Shown here in pieces: positions 1 through 12,644 of a stretch of 64,000 bases of DNA. The notes below the pieces were generated by a model, which was given only the letters and a program-made list of their open reading frames with translations, was not told the DNA's origin and searched no databases. A program made the translations under genes and the position numbers. This DNA is from Erinaceus europaeus (Eukaryota > Chordata > Mammalia > Eulipotyphla > Erinaceidae): assembly GCF_950295315.1 (NCBI RefSeq), contig NC_080181.1:37415375-37479374 (forward strand), written 5' to 3'. How positions within the stretch are numbered: the first letter of the stretch is position 1; every line of letters begins with the position of its first letter.

Positions 1-94
1 AGAATGGGAAAAATGGCCTCCAGGAGCAGTGATTCCATAGTACAAGCACCAAACCCCAGTGATAACCCTAAGGCAAAAAAAAAAAAAAAAAAGG
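1..94 (+). repeat. SINE family A, 3' end
   Basis: The window opens in the distal A tail (GGCCTCCAGGAGCAGTG ... AATAACCCTAAGGC) followed by a run of 18 A. The 5' part is outside. Confidence 0.85.
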
Positions 95-1205
95 AAAGTC
101 CAATTATGGACTTTCTATAAGTCCTTTCTTCATGCCAGAAGCCAGGAAAGTGAAGTGCAAAGTAAGGATTTTGTGCTAAGCCAAATTGATATTCTAAGAT
201 TAAGGGCCTCACAGGAAATTACCAGGGAGAACATATATTGACATCTAAATCTAATATACTAAAGTGGCCTGGTGACACATGATAAGACCCTCTCTCCCAC
301 CAAGATATATAAACAGGGAAATTCAACACCTTAGCACCTCCTGCTGGCACAACAGAAGCATACTAAATACACAGACAACCATGACAGACACTTTAAATGA
401 TCGGACATAGATGTAGATAAAATGGCAGAGATAGAGTTCAGAAAACTCATTATGAAATGAATTCAAGACATTATACTAAATATACAGACACAAATTCAAG
501 AACTCAAAGATCATTTTACCAAAGCATTACAAAACACAGAAAAATTTCATAGCTGCAGGGTGTGAAGGACACTTTGAATGCAGTTCAGTCTCAGGTAACA
601 GGCCTTGGAAGCAAATTTGATCGGGTGGAGGAGAGAATATCAGTGCTAGAAGACACAACAACCACACTGAATTTGAAAGGTTTAGGAAAAATGAAGCTCT
701 TTTTTGTGAAATAGAAGACTCCATCAGAAAGAGGGATGTATGAGTTAGTAGGATCCCTGAGGGAGAGAGAAACAGAGAACATATTCAAAGATAATATAGC
801 AGAAAAATTTCCACATCTGAGCAATATTTAAAACACAGAAATACACCTAAATCTCTGAATCTAGAAACAGCACACACCAAGACACATAGTAGTAAAACTA
901 TCCAAAGCCAAGGACAAAGAAAAGTATTACAGGCTGTCAGGGAAAGAAAGAAATTCACATAACAGAGGCAGAGCCATCAGAATTTCATCAGATTTCTCAT
1001 CACAAACCCTAGAGGCAAGGAGGCAGAGGAATGGTATATTCAAATATTAAAAGAATTGCCAGCCATGAATAGTGTATCCTGCTAAATTATCCTTCCAGTA
1101 TCAAAGAGGCTCTTTTCAAACATTCAGAAACTTAAGGAATTTGGCACTATCAATCCTGCCTTATGAGACTTACTGAGAGGAGTCTCACATGAAACAAATG
1201 AGTTC

Positions 1206-1548
1206 CAACTTTTTTTTTCTTAAGATTTTTTTTTTCCTTCCAGGGTTATTGCTGGGGCTTGGTGACTGCACTACAAATGCACTACTCCTGGAGGCCATTT
1301 TTCCCATTTTGTTGCCCTTGTTGTTGTTATTGTTATCATTGCTGCTGTTGTTGGGTAGGACAGAGAGAAACTGAGAGAAGAGGGGAAGACGGGGAGAGAA
1401 AGATAGACACCTGCAGAACTGCTTCACTGCCTGTTGCCTATGAAGTGACCCCCCCTTGCAGGTGGGGAGCCGGGGGCTCTAACCAGGATCCTTTCGCCAG
1501 TCCTTGGGCTTTGCACTCAACTCGCTGCACTACCTATCTCCCAACCCC
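1206..1548 (-). repeat. SINE family A with distal tail
   Basis: Poly-T at left, GCCTCC-type tail, TTGTTGCCCTTG segment, B-box complement and reversed head. Target copies GTTCCAAC / GTTGCAAC flank it. Confidence 0.88.
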
Positions 1549-1559
1549 CAAGTTGCAAC

Positions 1560-1909
1560 TTTTTTTTTTTTTTTTTTGCCTCCAGGGTTATTGCTGGGGC
1601 TAGGTGCCTGGACCATGAATCCACTGCTCCTGGAGGCTTTTTTTTCCCTTTTGTTGCCCTTGTTGTTTTATCATTGTTGTGGTTATTATTATTGTTGTTG
1701 ATGTCGTTGTTGGATAGGACAGAGAGAAATGGAGAGAGGAGGGGAAGACAGAGGGGGAGAGAAAGACAGACATCTGCAGACCTACTTTACTGCTTGTGAA
1801 GCGACTCCCTTGCAGGTGGGGAGCCAGAGGCTCGAACTGGGATCCTTAATGCCAGTCCTTGGGCTTTGCGCCACGCGCACTTAACCCGCCACACTACTGC
1901 CCGACCCCC
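1560..1909 (-). repeat. SINE family A with distal tail
   Basis: Second copy directly behind the first; flanked by GTTGCAACTTTT and GTTCCAACTTTT, so both copies used the same target in turn. Confidence 0.9.
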
Positions 1910-2334
1910 ATGTTCCAACTTTTAATGAGATGATCGGTATTAGAATAGAACCAGGAACACAAGAACAAGGAAAACAGACACAGGAAAAGGGAGGGTAAAA
2001 TAGAGTGACAGAATCAGAGATTGGTGAACCAAGACCAACTTTTAAAAAGACTGTTACATTAAAAATTAGATACAATGCTGATGAAAACCACAAAACACAA
2101 CATAGCACAGAGACAATTGGGAAATATATATATCCGTAGTTCAAGACCATTATAGAAAATCATTCACATAAAGTAACAGAAACAAACAGGAAAATACTCA
2201 ACAAAAACAAAACAAGCTCAAAACAAAAACCAGAATGGCTATACACAAACTACATTTATCAATAATCACTGTAAATGTGAATGGCTTAAATTCACCATTC
2301 AAAAGATTCAGAGTGACTGAATAGTTTAATTTTT

Positions 2335-2605
2335 TTAAATATTTATCTATTCCCTTTTGTTGCCCTTGTTGTTTTATTGTTGTAGTTATTATTGTTGTAA
2401 CAATTGATGTTGTTGTTGAATAGGACAGAGAAATGGAGAGAGGAGGGGAAGATAGGGGGAGAAAAAGATAGACACCTGCAGATCTGCTTCACTGCTTGTG
2501 AAGCAACTCCCCTGCAGGTAGGGAGCCGGGGGCTCGAACTGGGATCCTTTTGCTGGTCCTTGGGCTTTGCACCACCTGCACTTTACCTGCTATGCTACCG
2601 CCTGA
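2335..2605 (-). repeat. SINE family A, short form
   Basis: Starts TATTTATCTATTCCC and ends in the reversed head; TGACTGAAT duplicated at both sides inside the old L1. Confidence 0.9.
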
Positions 2606-2628
2606 CTGAATGGCTTAAAAGGCAAGAT

Positions 2629-2772
2629 CCGGGGCCCAGTCAGTGGTGGTACACCAGGGTAAGCACACACATTACAGTGCAGAAGGACCCAGGTTCAAGC
2701 CCCTCCCTGTCTTCCCCTCCCATCTAAATTTCTCTCTGTTTCTATCCAATAAAAAATAAAGGTTAAAAAAAA
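2629..2772 (+). repeat. SINE family B, internally shortened
   Basis: Family B head (GGTGGTACACC), then CAGGTTCAAGCCCC, then directly the TTTCTCTCTG/ATAAA tail; the central body is missing. Confidence 0.8.
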
Positions 2773-2773
2773 A

Positions 2774-3000
2774 GTGGGCGGTAGCACAGTGGGTTAAGTG
2801 CAGGTGGCACAAAGCACAAGGACCCGCATAAGGATCTCTGTTCAAGCCCCCGCTTCCCCACCTACAGAGGAGTCGCTTCACAGGTGGTGAAGCAGGTCTG
2901 AAGGTGTCTGTCTTTCTCCCCTCCTCTCTGTTGTCCCCGCCACTCTTCATTTCTCTGTCTTATCAGACAACGACAACAACAACAACAAAAAAACAAAACA
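2774..3000 (+). repeat. SINE family A
   Basis: GCGGTAGCACAGTGGGTTAAG head, TTCAAGCCCC B box and a CAACAACAACAAAAA tail. Confidence 0.88.
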
Positions 3001-3145
3001 ACAAGATCCATCCATTCTGTATCTCCAGGGAACAGATAATTGAAAGAAAAGCAAAGGAGGTGGTGCAGTGCATAAAGAATTGGATTCTCAACCATGAGGT
3101 CCTTGAGTTCAGTTTCCGGCAGCACATGTACCAGAGTGATGTCTG

Positions 3146-3150
<5 letters not shown>

Positions 3151-3185
<35 letters not shown>

Positions 3186-3210
3186 TCCCTCTCTCCCTCT
3201 CTCCCTCCCC
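3151..3210. repeat. (CT)n / (CCCTCT)n microsatellite
   Basis: Pure CT repeats grading into CCCTCT units, grown inside the family C tail. Confidence 0.95.
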
Positions 3211-3242
3211 ATCTTTCTTATGAATAAATACATAAATAAATT

Positions 3243-3595
3243 TTTTTTGCCTCCAGGGTTATTGCTGGGGCTCGGTTCCTGCACCGCAAATTCACCACTC
3301 CAGGAGGCTACTTTTTTTCCCCTTTTGTTGCCTTTGTTGTTTTATCATTGTTCTGGTTATTATTATTTTTGTTGTTGTTGTTGATGATGTTCTTGTTGGA
3401 TAGGACAGAGAGAAATGGAAAGAGGAGGGGAAGACAGAGAGGGGGAGAGAAAGATAGGCACCTGCAGACCTGCTTCACCGCTTGTGAAGTGACTCCCCTG
3501 CTGGTGGGGAGCCGGGAGCTCAAACCGGGATCCTTGACACCGGTCTTCACACTTTGCATCATGTGCACTTAACCTGCTGTGCTACCGCCTGACCG
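3243..3595 (-). repeat. SINE family A inserted in the family C tail
   Basis: Full A copy with distal tail at left and reversed head at right; AAATAAATAAAT-type sequence lies on both sides. Confidence 0.88.
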
Positions 3596-3939
3596 TCCTA
3601 AATAAATAAATCCTTAAAAAAAAAAAAAAAAGACAAGATAAGCTCCAGGTAACAGCTGGAATAAGGTATTCCAAACTAATAAAATAAAAAAGGGACAGGA
3701 ATAGCTATTCTGTTATAAGATAAAATAAATTTTCAGGCAAAGAGGGTGAAAAGAAATAGATACTACATACTGATCAGAGGATCAATCCAACATAAAGACC
3801 ATAAGCATTGTCAGTGTATAAGCTCCCAGTATTCATGCACCCAAATATATAGGAAAAGTACTTAGTGATGGGAGACATCAACAGTAACACATAAAAGACC
3901 TCAGTATACCAATATAGTAGATAAAGTATTTCAATCCCC

Positions 3940-4504
3940 AGCCTCTCCAAACGTTTTCCCCCAATGAAGAGCATCTTTAAGATCTGTTCTATTAGCAACA
4001 ACTATGTAATACAGTATTATTAACTGTAGTCACTATGTTGTATGTTGCATCTTCATGCATCATTTTTCTATAACTGAAGGGGCCTTTGATCCTTTTCACT
4101 CATTTGTTCATCCTTCGCTCTGCTTTTTTCTTTTTCTTTTCTTTTTAGATTCCAAGTATAAGAAAGATCATATGGTGTATTTCTGTTTGACTCCTTTTAC
4201 TTAGCAGCACAATGCCCTCAGGGTGAATCATTGGTATTGTGATTAGCAAGATTTCATTCTTTTTAATGATTATGCAATACTCATGTTTCTCTCTCCCTAC
4301 CACCACCAACACCCTCCCACCCCCCGTGCGTGTGTACCAACATTTTCTTTTTGTTCCATTGATAGTAACTTACTTTCTGTATCTTGTTAGGTGCTTTCTG
4401 TATCTTGACTATAGTGAATATAGGAGTACTGTACAGATAAGTTTGGAAGCTGATTCTTCTCATTTTCTTTCAGTGAATACCCATAGAATTGCTGGATTGC
4501 ATAG
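3940..4504 (-). mobile_element. Old L1 fragment, ORF2 3' region (left part)
   Basis: Antisense of the L1 ORF2 C-terminus and 3' region (TTTAGATTCCAAGTATAAG ... TTAGCAGCACAATGCCCTC). It is broken by the younger L1 at 4,515 and resumes at 10,376. Confidence 0.7.
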
Positions 4505-4512
4505 TAGTTCAA

Positions 4513-4514
<2 letters not shown>
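4505..4514. other. Target-site duplication of the full-length L1 (left)
   Basis: TAGTTCAATT, identical to 10,376-10,385. Confidence 0.85.
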
Positions 4515-4543
<29 letters not shown>

Positions 4544-4772
4544 AATTTATTTCTTTTATTGGGGAATTAATGTTTTACATTCAACAGTAAATACAATAGT
4601 TTGTACATGCATGACATTCCCCAGTTTCCCATTTGACAATACAACCCCCACTATGTCATTTATCATCCTTCATGGACCTGCATTCTCCCCACCCACCCAC
4701 CCCAGAGACCCTTACTTTGGTGCGATATGCCAATTTCAGGTTCTACTTGTGTTTTCTTTTCTGATCTTGTTT

Positions 4773-7700
4773 TCAACTTCTGCCTGAGAGTGAGATCATC
4801 CCATATTCATCCTTCTGTTTCTGACTTATTTCACTGAACATGAATTTTTCAAGGTCCATCCAAGATCGGCTGAAAATGGTGAAGTCACCATTTTTTACAG
4901 CTGAGTAGTAGTCCATTGTGTATATATACCACAACTTGCTCAGCCACTCATCTGTTGTTGGACACCTGGTTGCTTCCAGGTTTTGGCTATAACAAATTGT
5001 GCTGCCAAGAACATAGGTGTACACAGATCTTTTTGGATGGATGTGTTGGGTTCCTTAGGATATACCCCCAGGAGAGGAATTGCAGGGTCATAGGGTTGGT
5101 CCATGTCTGGCCTTGTGAGAGTTCTCCAGACTGTTCTCCACAGAGGTTGGACCAATTGACATTCCCACCAGCAGTGCAGGAGGGTTCCTTTGACCCCACA
5201 CTCTCTCCAGCATTTGCTGCTGTTACCTTTTCTGATGTATGACATTCTCACAGGAGTGAAGTGATATCTCATTGTTGTCTTTATTTGCATTTCTCTGACA
5301 ATCAGAGACTTGGAGCATGTTTCATGTGTTTCTCGGCCTTTTGGATCTCTTCTGTGGTGAATATTCTGTCCAAGTCCTCCCCCCATTTTTGGATGGGGTT
5401 ATTTGTTGTCTTGTTGTTGAGTCTGACAAGCTTTTTATATATGTTGGTTATTAAACTCTTATCTGATGTATGGCATGTCAAGATCTTCTCCCATTCTGTG
5501 AGGGGTATCTTGGTTTGGGTAGTGGTTTCTTTTGCTGTGAAGAAGCTTTTTAATTTGATGTAGTTCCATAGGTTTATACGTGCCTTAGTCTTCTTTGTAA
5601 TTGGATTCGTTTCATTGAAAATGTCTTTAAAATTTATGCAGAAAAGAGTTCTGCCAATATTTTCCTCTAAGTATCTGATAGTTTGTGGTCTAACATCCAA
5701 GTCCTTGATCCACTTGGAATTTACTTTTGTATTTGGTGAAATACAGTGATTCAGTTTCATTCTTCTGCATGTTTCAACCCATTGTTTCCAACACCATTTG
5801 TTGAAGAGACTCTGCTTTCCCCATGTAATAGTCTGGGCCCCTTTGTCAAAGATTAGATGTCCATAGGTGTGGGGCCTCACTTCTGGGCTCTCAATTCTAT
5901 TCCACTGGTCAGTGTGTCTATTCATGTTCCAGTACCAAGCAGTTTTGATGACAATGGCCTTATAATACAGTTTGAGATCTGGGACTGTGATGCCTCCGGT
6001 TCTGTTCTTTTTTCTCAAGATTGTTTTGGCAATTCTAGGTCTTTTCTGGTTCCAGATAAACATTTGTAGCATTTTTTCTATTCTCCTAAAAAATGTGCTT
6101 GGGATCTTGATGGGGATAGCATTAAATTTGTAGGTGGCTCTGTGTAATATATTCATTTTGATGATGTTAATTCTTCTAACCCATGAACATGGGATATCTT
6201 TCCACTTCTTTGTGTCTTTTTCAATTTCTTTGAGTAATGACTCATAATTTTCAGTATACAAGTCTTTCACTTCTTTGGTTGGGTTTACTCCTAGGTATTT
6301 TATTGTTTTTGTTGCTATAGTAAAAGGAATTGATTTATGGATTTCAGTTTCTTCTAGCTTAGTGTTTGCATAGAGGAATGCCACTGACTTTTGAATGTTA
6401 ATTTTGTAGCCTGACACCTTACTGCATTGCCTGATGATTTCTAAAAGCTTCTTGCTGGATTCCTTAGGTTTCTCCATGTATACTATCATGTCATCTGCAA
6501 ATAAGGAGAGTTTGACTTCTCTTCCAATCTGTATCCCTTTAATTCCTTGCTTCTGCCTGATTGCTATGGCAAGAACTTCCAACACTATGTTGAATAGTAA
6601 TGGTGATAGTGGGCAGCCCTGTCTAGTACCTGATCTGAGGGGAAATGCTTCCAGTTTTTCACGATTGAGTACGATGTTGGCTGTAGGCTTGCTATATAAA
6701 GACTCCACTATCTTCAGGAATTTTCCATCTATTCCCATTTTTTGTAGTGTTTTGATCAAAGGGATGTTGTATTTTGTCAAAGGCTTTCTCTGCATCTATT
6801 GATATGACCATGTGGTTTTTGGTCTTGCTTTTGTTGATGTGGTGGATCACATTGATTGATTTACGTGTATTAAACCAACCTTGCATGCCTGGGATAAAAC
6901 CCACTTGGTCATGATGAACAATTTTTTTGATATACTGCTGTATCCGGTTGGCTAGAATTTTGTTCAGTATTTTCGCATCTATGTTCATCAGAGATATTGG
7001 TCTGTAGTTTTCTTTTTTGGTTGTGTCCCTGTCTGCTTTTGGTATCAGGGTGATGTTGGCTTCATAGAAGCTTGCAGGGAGTATTCCAGTGTCTTCAATT
7101 TTCTGGAAGACTTTTAAAAGCAGAAGTATTCTTCTTTGAAGGTTTTGTAGAATTCATTTGTAAAACCATCTGGTCCAGGACTTTTATTTTTGGGGAGGTT
7201 TTTGATAGCTGTTTCAGTTTCATTAGCTGTGATGGGCCTGTTCATGTTATCCACTTCCTCTTTACTTAGTTTTGGAAGTTGGTAGGTATCTAGGAAATCG
7301 TCCATTTCTTCTAGGTTCTCTAGCTGGGTGGCATATAGTTGTTCATAGAAGCCTCGCATGATATGTTGAATTTCTGCGGTGTCTGTTGTGATATCTCCTC
7401 TTTCATTTACTATCTGATTTATTTGGGTCTTATCCCTTTTTTGTTTTGTGAGTCTGGCTAAAGGTTTGTCGATTTTGTTTACTCTTTCGAAGAACCAACA
7501 TTTACTTTTGTTGATCTTTTGTATGGTTTTCCTATTCTCAATGTTATTTATTTCTGCCCTAACTTTAGTGATTTCTGTCCTTCTGGTTGCTTTAGGATTC
7601 CTTTGTTGTTCTTCTTCTAGGTCTTTAAGATGTGCAATCAGGCTGTTTATTTGTGCTTTTTCTTGTTTCCTAATGTGTGCTTGTATAGCTATGAACTTCC

Positions 7701-8585
7701 CTCTTAGGACTGCTTTAGCTGTGTCCCAAATATTTTGATAGCTTGTGTCTTCATTTTCCTTGAACTCTCGAAACATTTTGATTTCTTCCTTGATTTCCTC
7801 TTTGACCCAGAAGTTGTTAAGAAGTGTACTGTTGAGCTTCCACATTTTGGGACTGTTACTAATCTTTTGTTGATTGTTAAGTGTTAGTTTAATTCCACTG
7901 TGGTCTGAGAAGATGCTTGGGATGATTTCAGTGCTCTTGAATTGGCTGATGCTGTCTTTGTGGCCTAACATATCGTCTATCCTTGAGAATGACCCATGTG
8001 GAATTGAGTAAAATATGTATTCCAGTTTCTTGGGATGAATGACTCTGAAAATGTCCAATAGTTCTAATTTATCTATCTCTTCATTTAGCTCCCTTATGTC
8101 TTTATTGATTTTCTTCCTGGATGATCTGTCAAGTTGAAAGCGTGGGGTGTTGAAGTCCCCTACTATGATTGTGTTACTGTTAATATATTGCTGTAGCTCT
8201 TTCAGTAGAAGTTTGATGTATTTAGATGGTTTCTCATTGGGTGCATAGATGTTAATAATTGTTAAGTCTTTTTGATTCCTGATCCTCTGAGCATTAAGTA
8301 GTGTCCATTCGTATCTTTTTTAATTTTATCTATTTTAAAGTCTATCATGTCAGATATGAGAATAGCTGCTCCTGCCCTTTTTTGTGGGCCATTGGCTTGT
8401 ATGATAGTTTTCCATCCTTTCATTTTAAGTCTGTGTTTGTCTTGTTGAGTTAGGTGGGTTTCCTGTAGACAGCATATTGTTGGGTTGTGTTTTCTGATCC
8501 ATCTTCCTACTCTGTGTCTTTTAATAGGTGAATTGAGACCATTGACATTTATTGATATCAACGATTGAAGATATTTTAACGCCAT
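4773..8585 (-). pseudogene. L1 ORF2p (endonuclease-reverse transcriptase), frameshifted
   Basis: Starts MALKYLQSLI SINVNGLNSP. The endonuclease shows QETHL and VGDFNTPRF, then SDHSGIKL. The reverse transcriptase shows [17 protein letters not shown], the A motif (SIDAEKAFD), [10 protein letters not shown] and the catalytic FADD box. The C-terminal cysteine region (LLHCWWEC) is followed by WWYIYTMDYY-like sequence ending at 4,773. At least five frame changes separate the pieces. Known role: nicks DNA and primes cDNA synthesis at the target. Confidence 0.93.
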
Positions 8586-8641
8586 TCTTGTAGAGTTTTA
8601 GAGTGTTTTGATATATGTCCTATTTGTGGTGGTCTGGTTGT

Positions 8642-9613
8642 TTATAGGAGACCTTTCAGAACTTCTTTCAGGGCAGGCTTGGTGATGGTTGCTTCCTTCA
8701 ACTGTTGCTTGTCTGAGAAGGTTTTGATGCCTCCATCTAGTCTGAATGACAGTCTAGCAGGATATAGTATTCTTGGCTGAAAGCCTTTCTCATTGAGCAC
8801 TCGATAGATATCTTGCCATTCTCTTCTGGCCTGCAGTGTTTGTATGGAGAAGTCTGCTGCTAATCTTATGGGTTTTCCTTTGTGGGTGACTCTTTGTTTT
8901 TCTCTTGCAGCCTTCAGGATCCTTTTCTTTATACTTATTCCTTTCCATTCTAAGTATGACATGTCTTGGTGTCATTAGGTCTGGGTTAATTCTGTTTGGG
9001 ACCCTCTGGGCTTCTTGAGTCTCTATGTCTTTGATGTTGTCTAGACTAGAGAAGTTTTCAGCTATTATGGCCTAGAAAATGCTTTCTTCCTCTCCTTCTC
9101 TTCCTCTGGTATGCCAATAATGCGTATATTGTTTCTTTTGAAGTCATCCCATAAGACTCTGTTGTTGTTTTCAGCATCTCTTAATCTCTTTTTGAGATCT
9201 CTTACTTCTTTTTTAGTTGTCTCTAATTCATCCTCAATCTTGCTAATTCTGTCTTCAGCTTCATAGATTCTATTCTCTCTGCCCTCTACTGCTTTCTGGA
9301 GTTCATCTATTTTGTTGCCCTGCTCTGATACTGTTTTAGCTTGTTCAGCTAGTTGCCTTCTTAGCTCAGCGATTTCAGTTTTCAGCTCTCTAATAACCAT
9401 GAGATAATTAGTATTTTCTTCCATATTCTCATTTGTTCTTCCTGCATTTCTGATTGCAATTTTTTCAAATTCTTTACTCACTCCTGTTATTATTTCCTTA
9501 GCTAATGTTTGGATCTTGAACTCGTTATTTTGTGCTTCACCCTCTGGTGGACTTTTAGCTGGACTCTTGTCCTGGTTCGATTCTCCAATATTTTTTCTTG
9601 TTGTTTTAACCAT
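8642..9613 (-). pseudogene. L1 ORF1p, frameshifted
   Basis: Starts MVKTTRKNIG. A long coiled-coil (about residues 60-150) is followed by the RNA-recognition-like segment (NNIRIIGIPE EE). The frame is lost near 9,065-9,110 and resumes for the C-terminal domain (REKQRVTHKG KPIRLAADFS, ARREWQDIYR). Known role: trimeric RNA chaperone of the L1 particle. Broken here. Confidence 0.9.
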
Positions 9614-10375
9614 TTTATATATTATGTTATGAGTTCCCTTTATCAGTACTTTTCAAATTATTGATCACTATTGCCTGGATTGACTTGTGTCTAAGTAAGT
9701 TAATTAAAGGGTCACAGTGGTGCAAGTTCACAGTTGTTTTAATCCCTGAGTTGGAGCTCAGTGGTTAAAAGCCTCTTTTTTTTTCTTCCCTGTAGGCTAT
9801 GGGAGCCTGAGGGCTTTTAAACTCTCAATAGGCTTCTTAGCTTAATCACTGACTCCTAACCAAGAGATAAAGCAGGGTGTGGCAGAGATAATCCAGTGGT
9901 TATGCAAAGAGACTTTTACATTCCCTTAGCTATGCCACCAAGGTATAGGTCTTCTCCTGAGTTTCCCAGTTAGATCTCTGTCCCCTGGTGTCCCTCCCTG
10001 TTGCTGCTCCAGATTCTGAGGGTAGTAGCAATGGAGACTCAGAGTTGAACTTGGTGAGTCTCTGGGGAGTCCTCTCCTCCCTTAAGCTGTCCCCTTGTTG
10101 GTGGAGCAGACTGGAGGTGGTGTCTCAACTGATAAACTGCTGAACTGTTAGCAGTCACTTAATCTCTCCTTAGGCTCCTCTCTCCTCTCTGTCACCAGCC
10201 ACACGTGTTTGTACTCACCAGTGATTTACTGGGTTCCTGTGGTCATTCTAGTCCTGTCTTATTTCGGTCCCGGGTGGTCTCCTTTGGTATTCCTAGTTGA
10301 TCCGGGAGAGAAGAAGAGAGGAGAGGAGAGAAAGCGATCTGCTGCTCATAGCTCCGTCTCCGGAAGTCGAGTCAC
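9614..10375 (-). promoter_or_regulatory. L1 5' UTR
   Basis: Non-coding 762 bp between the element start (GTGACTCGACTTCCGGAGAC on the - strand) and ORF1. It is more GC-rich than the body and is expected to hold the internal promoter. No tandem monomers, unlike the L1 at 36-38 kb. Confidence 0.65.
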
Positions 10376-10513
10376 TAGTTCAATTTTTAATTTGTTGTGG
10401 AGACTCCATTCTGTTTTCATAGTGAATATAATAATTTGCATTTCTGCTAGCTATGTACAAAGATGCTCTCTTCTTCACCTTGTCTTTTCATCTTTATTTA
10501 TCTTATTTGCTTA
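10376..10513 (-). mobile_element. Old L1 fragment, ORF2 3' region (right part)
   Basis: Continues 3,940-4,504 after the insertion: TTTTTAATTTGTTGTGGAGA, then CATAGTGAATATAATAATTTG, as expected for the L1 ORF2 C-terminus in antisense. It opens with the second target copy. Confidence 0.7.
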
Positions 10514-10640
10514 TCTGTTTTTGACCAGAGCACTGTTCAGCTCTGGATTTTAGTGGTATTGGGGACTGAACCTGGGATCTGCAAGCCTCTGGCATGAAAG
10601 TCTATTGAGTAGACCATTGTGCTATCTCCCCACTCCTTTC
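10514..10640 (-). repeat. SINE family D
   Basis: CCAGAGCACTGTTCAGCTCTG at left, GGGACTGAACCTGGGATC centre and a degenerate GTGCTATCTCCCC end. Confidence 0.88.
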
Positions 10641-11228
<588 letters not shown>

Positions 11229-11448
11229 TGAGTGAGTATGCTGCCTGCTTGAGGTTCCAGTGCCCCTGCCACAAATGACCAAGTGCAGTCCAGGTTTTGC
11301 ACCCTCCAACCCTGTCTCACATTCAGGATCCTCAGCTCTCCTGCCCAGCACCTCCTCAGTTTACAAGTACAACTCTGAGCTGCAGCTGGGATGTGTGGTC
11401 ATGGCTTTGTGTGTGGCATATGGAGTAGGGAAATCAAGATTACATCTG

Positions 11449-11655
11449 GGGCCAGGTGGTGGCACACCTGGTTAAGCACACACTTTATAGTGTTCAAGGA
11501 CGCAGGTTCAAGCCCCTGGCCCCCACCTGCAGGGGGAAAGCTTCACCAGTGGTGAAGCAGGGCTGCAAGTATCTCTGTCTCTCCCTTCCTATCTCCCCTT
11601 CCCCTGTCAATTTCTCTCTGACTCTAATGATAAAAAATTTTATTTATAAGATGGA
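11449..11655 (+). repeat. SINE family B
   Basis: GGGGCCAGGTGGTGGCACAC head, GGTTCAAGCCCC B box and AAGCTTCACCAGTGGTGAAG body. Confidence 0.92.
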
Positions 11656-11661
11656 AACACT

Positions 11662-11902
11662 ACGGAGTTGGTCAGTAGCGCAACGGGCTAAGCGCACATG
11701 GTGCAAAGCACAAGGACCAGCATAAGGGTCCCCGTTGAGCCTCTGGCTCCCCACCTGCAGGGGAGTCGCTTCACAGGCGGTCAAGCAGGTCTGCAGGTGT
11801 CTATCTTTCTCTCCCCCTCTGTCTTCCCCTCCTCTCTCCGTTTCTCTCTGTCTTATCTAACAATGACTACATTAATAACAGCAATAATAACTACAACAAT
11901 AA
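11662..11902 (+). repeat. SINE family A, short form
   Basis: GTCAGTAGCGCAACGGGCTAAG head, GGGGAGTCGCTTCACAGGCG body and an ACTACAACAATAAG end. Confidence 0.92.
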
Positions 11903-11916
11903 GATGGAAACACAAG

Positions 11917-12253
11917 GGGGAGTCAGGCAGTGGTGCAGCAGGTTAAGTGCACATGGTGGGAATCATAAGGATCAGCATAAGGATCCTGGTTCAAGCCCCC
12001 GGCTCCCCACTGCAGGGGGGTGTCGCTTCATAAGCATTGAAGCAGGTCTGCAGGTGTCTGTCTTTCTCTTCCCCTGTCTGTCTCCCCCTCCTCTCTCAAT
12101 TTCTTTCTGTCCTATCCAACAACAGTGACATCAATAACAACAATAATAATAACCAGAACAACGATAAACAAGGGCAACAAAAGGGGGGGATAGCCCCCAG
12201 GAGCAGGCACCGGGCCCCAGCAATAACCTTGGAGGCAAAAAAAAAAAAAAAAG
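11917..12253 (+). repeat. SINE family A with distal tail
   Basis: Complete A copy. The distal segment CCCCCAGGAGCAGGCACC leads to AATAACCTTGGAGGC and a run of A. Confidence 0.92.
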
Positions 12254-12263
12254 AATAGAAATC

Positions 12264-12455
12264 CCCACCTGCAGAGGAGTTGCTTCACAAGTGGTAAAAG
12301 CAGGTCTGCAGGTGTCTGTCTTTCTCTCCCCCTCTCTGTCTTCCCAACACTCTCTATTTCTCTCTGTCCTATCCAACAATGACGACATCAATAATAACTA
12401 CGGCAATAAAACAACAAGAGCAACAAAAGGGAATAAATAAATATTTTTTTTAAAA
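12264..12455 (+). repeat. SINE family A, headless
   Basis: Begins at CCCACCTGCAGAGGAG without the tRNA-like head and ends AAGGGAATAAATAAATA. Confidence 0.85.
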
Positions 12456-12464
12456 AATGGAAAC

Positions 12465-12640
12465 ACTGACAAGACCATATGGTAAGAGGGGTACAACTGC
12501 ACACAGTTCCCACCACCAGAACTCCATATCCCACCCCCGATAACTGTCCTATTCTTTAACCTTCTGGGAGGATGGACCCAGGGTCATTATGTGGTACAGA
12601 AGGTGGAAGGTCTGGCTTCTGTAATTAATATTTAAAAAAA
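12465..12640 (-). mobile_element. L1 3'-UTR fragment
   Basis: GGGGTACAACTGCACACAGTT and GGACCCAGGGTCATTATG are shared with 25,775, 27,445 and 31,575; the complement matches the + strand L1 3' end at 51,050. Confidence 0.7.
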
Positions 12641-12644
12641 AAAA

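Larger units (their letters stand above)
3048..3632 (+). repeat. SINE family C, split by a family A SINE
   Basis: GGAGGTGGTGCAGTGCAT head, B-box region and ACATGTACCAGAGTGATGTC core, a (CT)n stretch at 3,151-3,210, and an ATAAATA tail that resumes at 3,598 after the insertion. Confidence 0.85.
240..3935 (+). mobile_element. Old L1 fragment (ORF1, spacer, start of ORF2), split by SINEs
   Basis: Decayed L1 in + orientation. 360-1,170 resembles ORF1, including the C-terminal region with L-A-R-R-Q. About 2,235-2,330 encodes an ORF2 start (AIHKLHLSII TVNVNGLNSP). 3,635-3,935 continues the endonuclease region. It is interrupted by about seven SINE insertions between 1,206 and 3,632. Many stops; long dead. 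Confidence 0.7.
4515..10375 (-). mobile_element. Full-length L1 LINE, inactivated
   Basis: A 5.86-kb element with 5' UTR (10,375-9,614), ORF1 (9,613-8,642), ORF2 (8,585-4,773), 3' UTR and an A-rich tail (4,515-4,560), flanked by a 10-bp duplication. It lies antisense in a CYFIP1 intron. All main L1 parts are present, but both ORFs carry frameshifts, so it is not an autonomous copy. Composition is typical L1: A-rich sense strand. Confidence 0.95.

Noticed and set aside
5302..6795. A 497-codon open frame as a host gene
   Set aside because: It is the L1 ORF2 reverse transcriptase region (FADD box, [10 protein letters not shown]) of the full-length L1.
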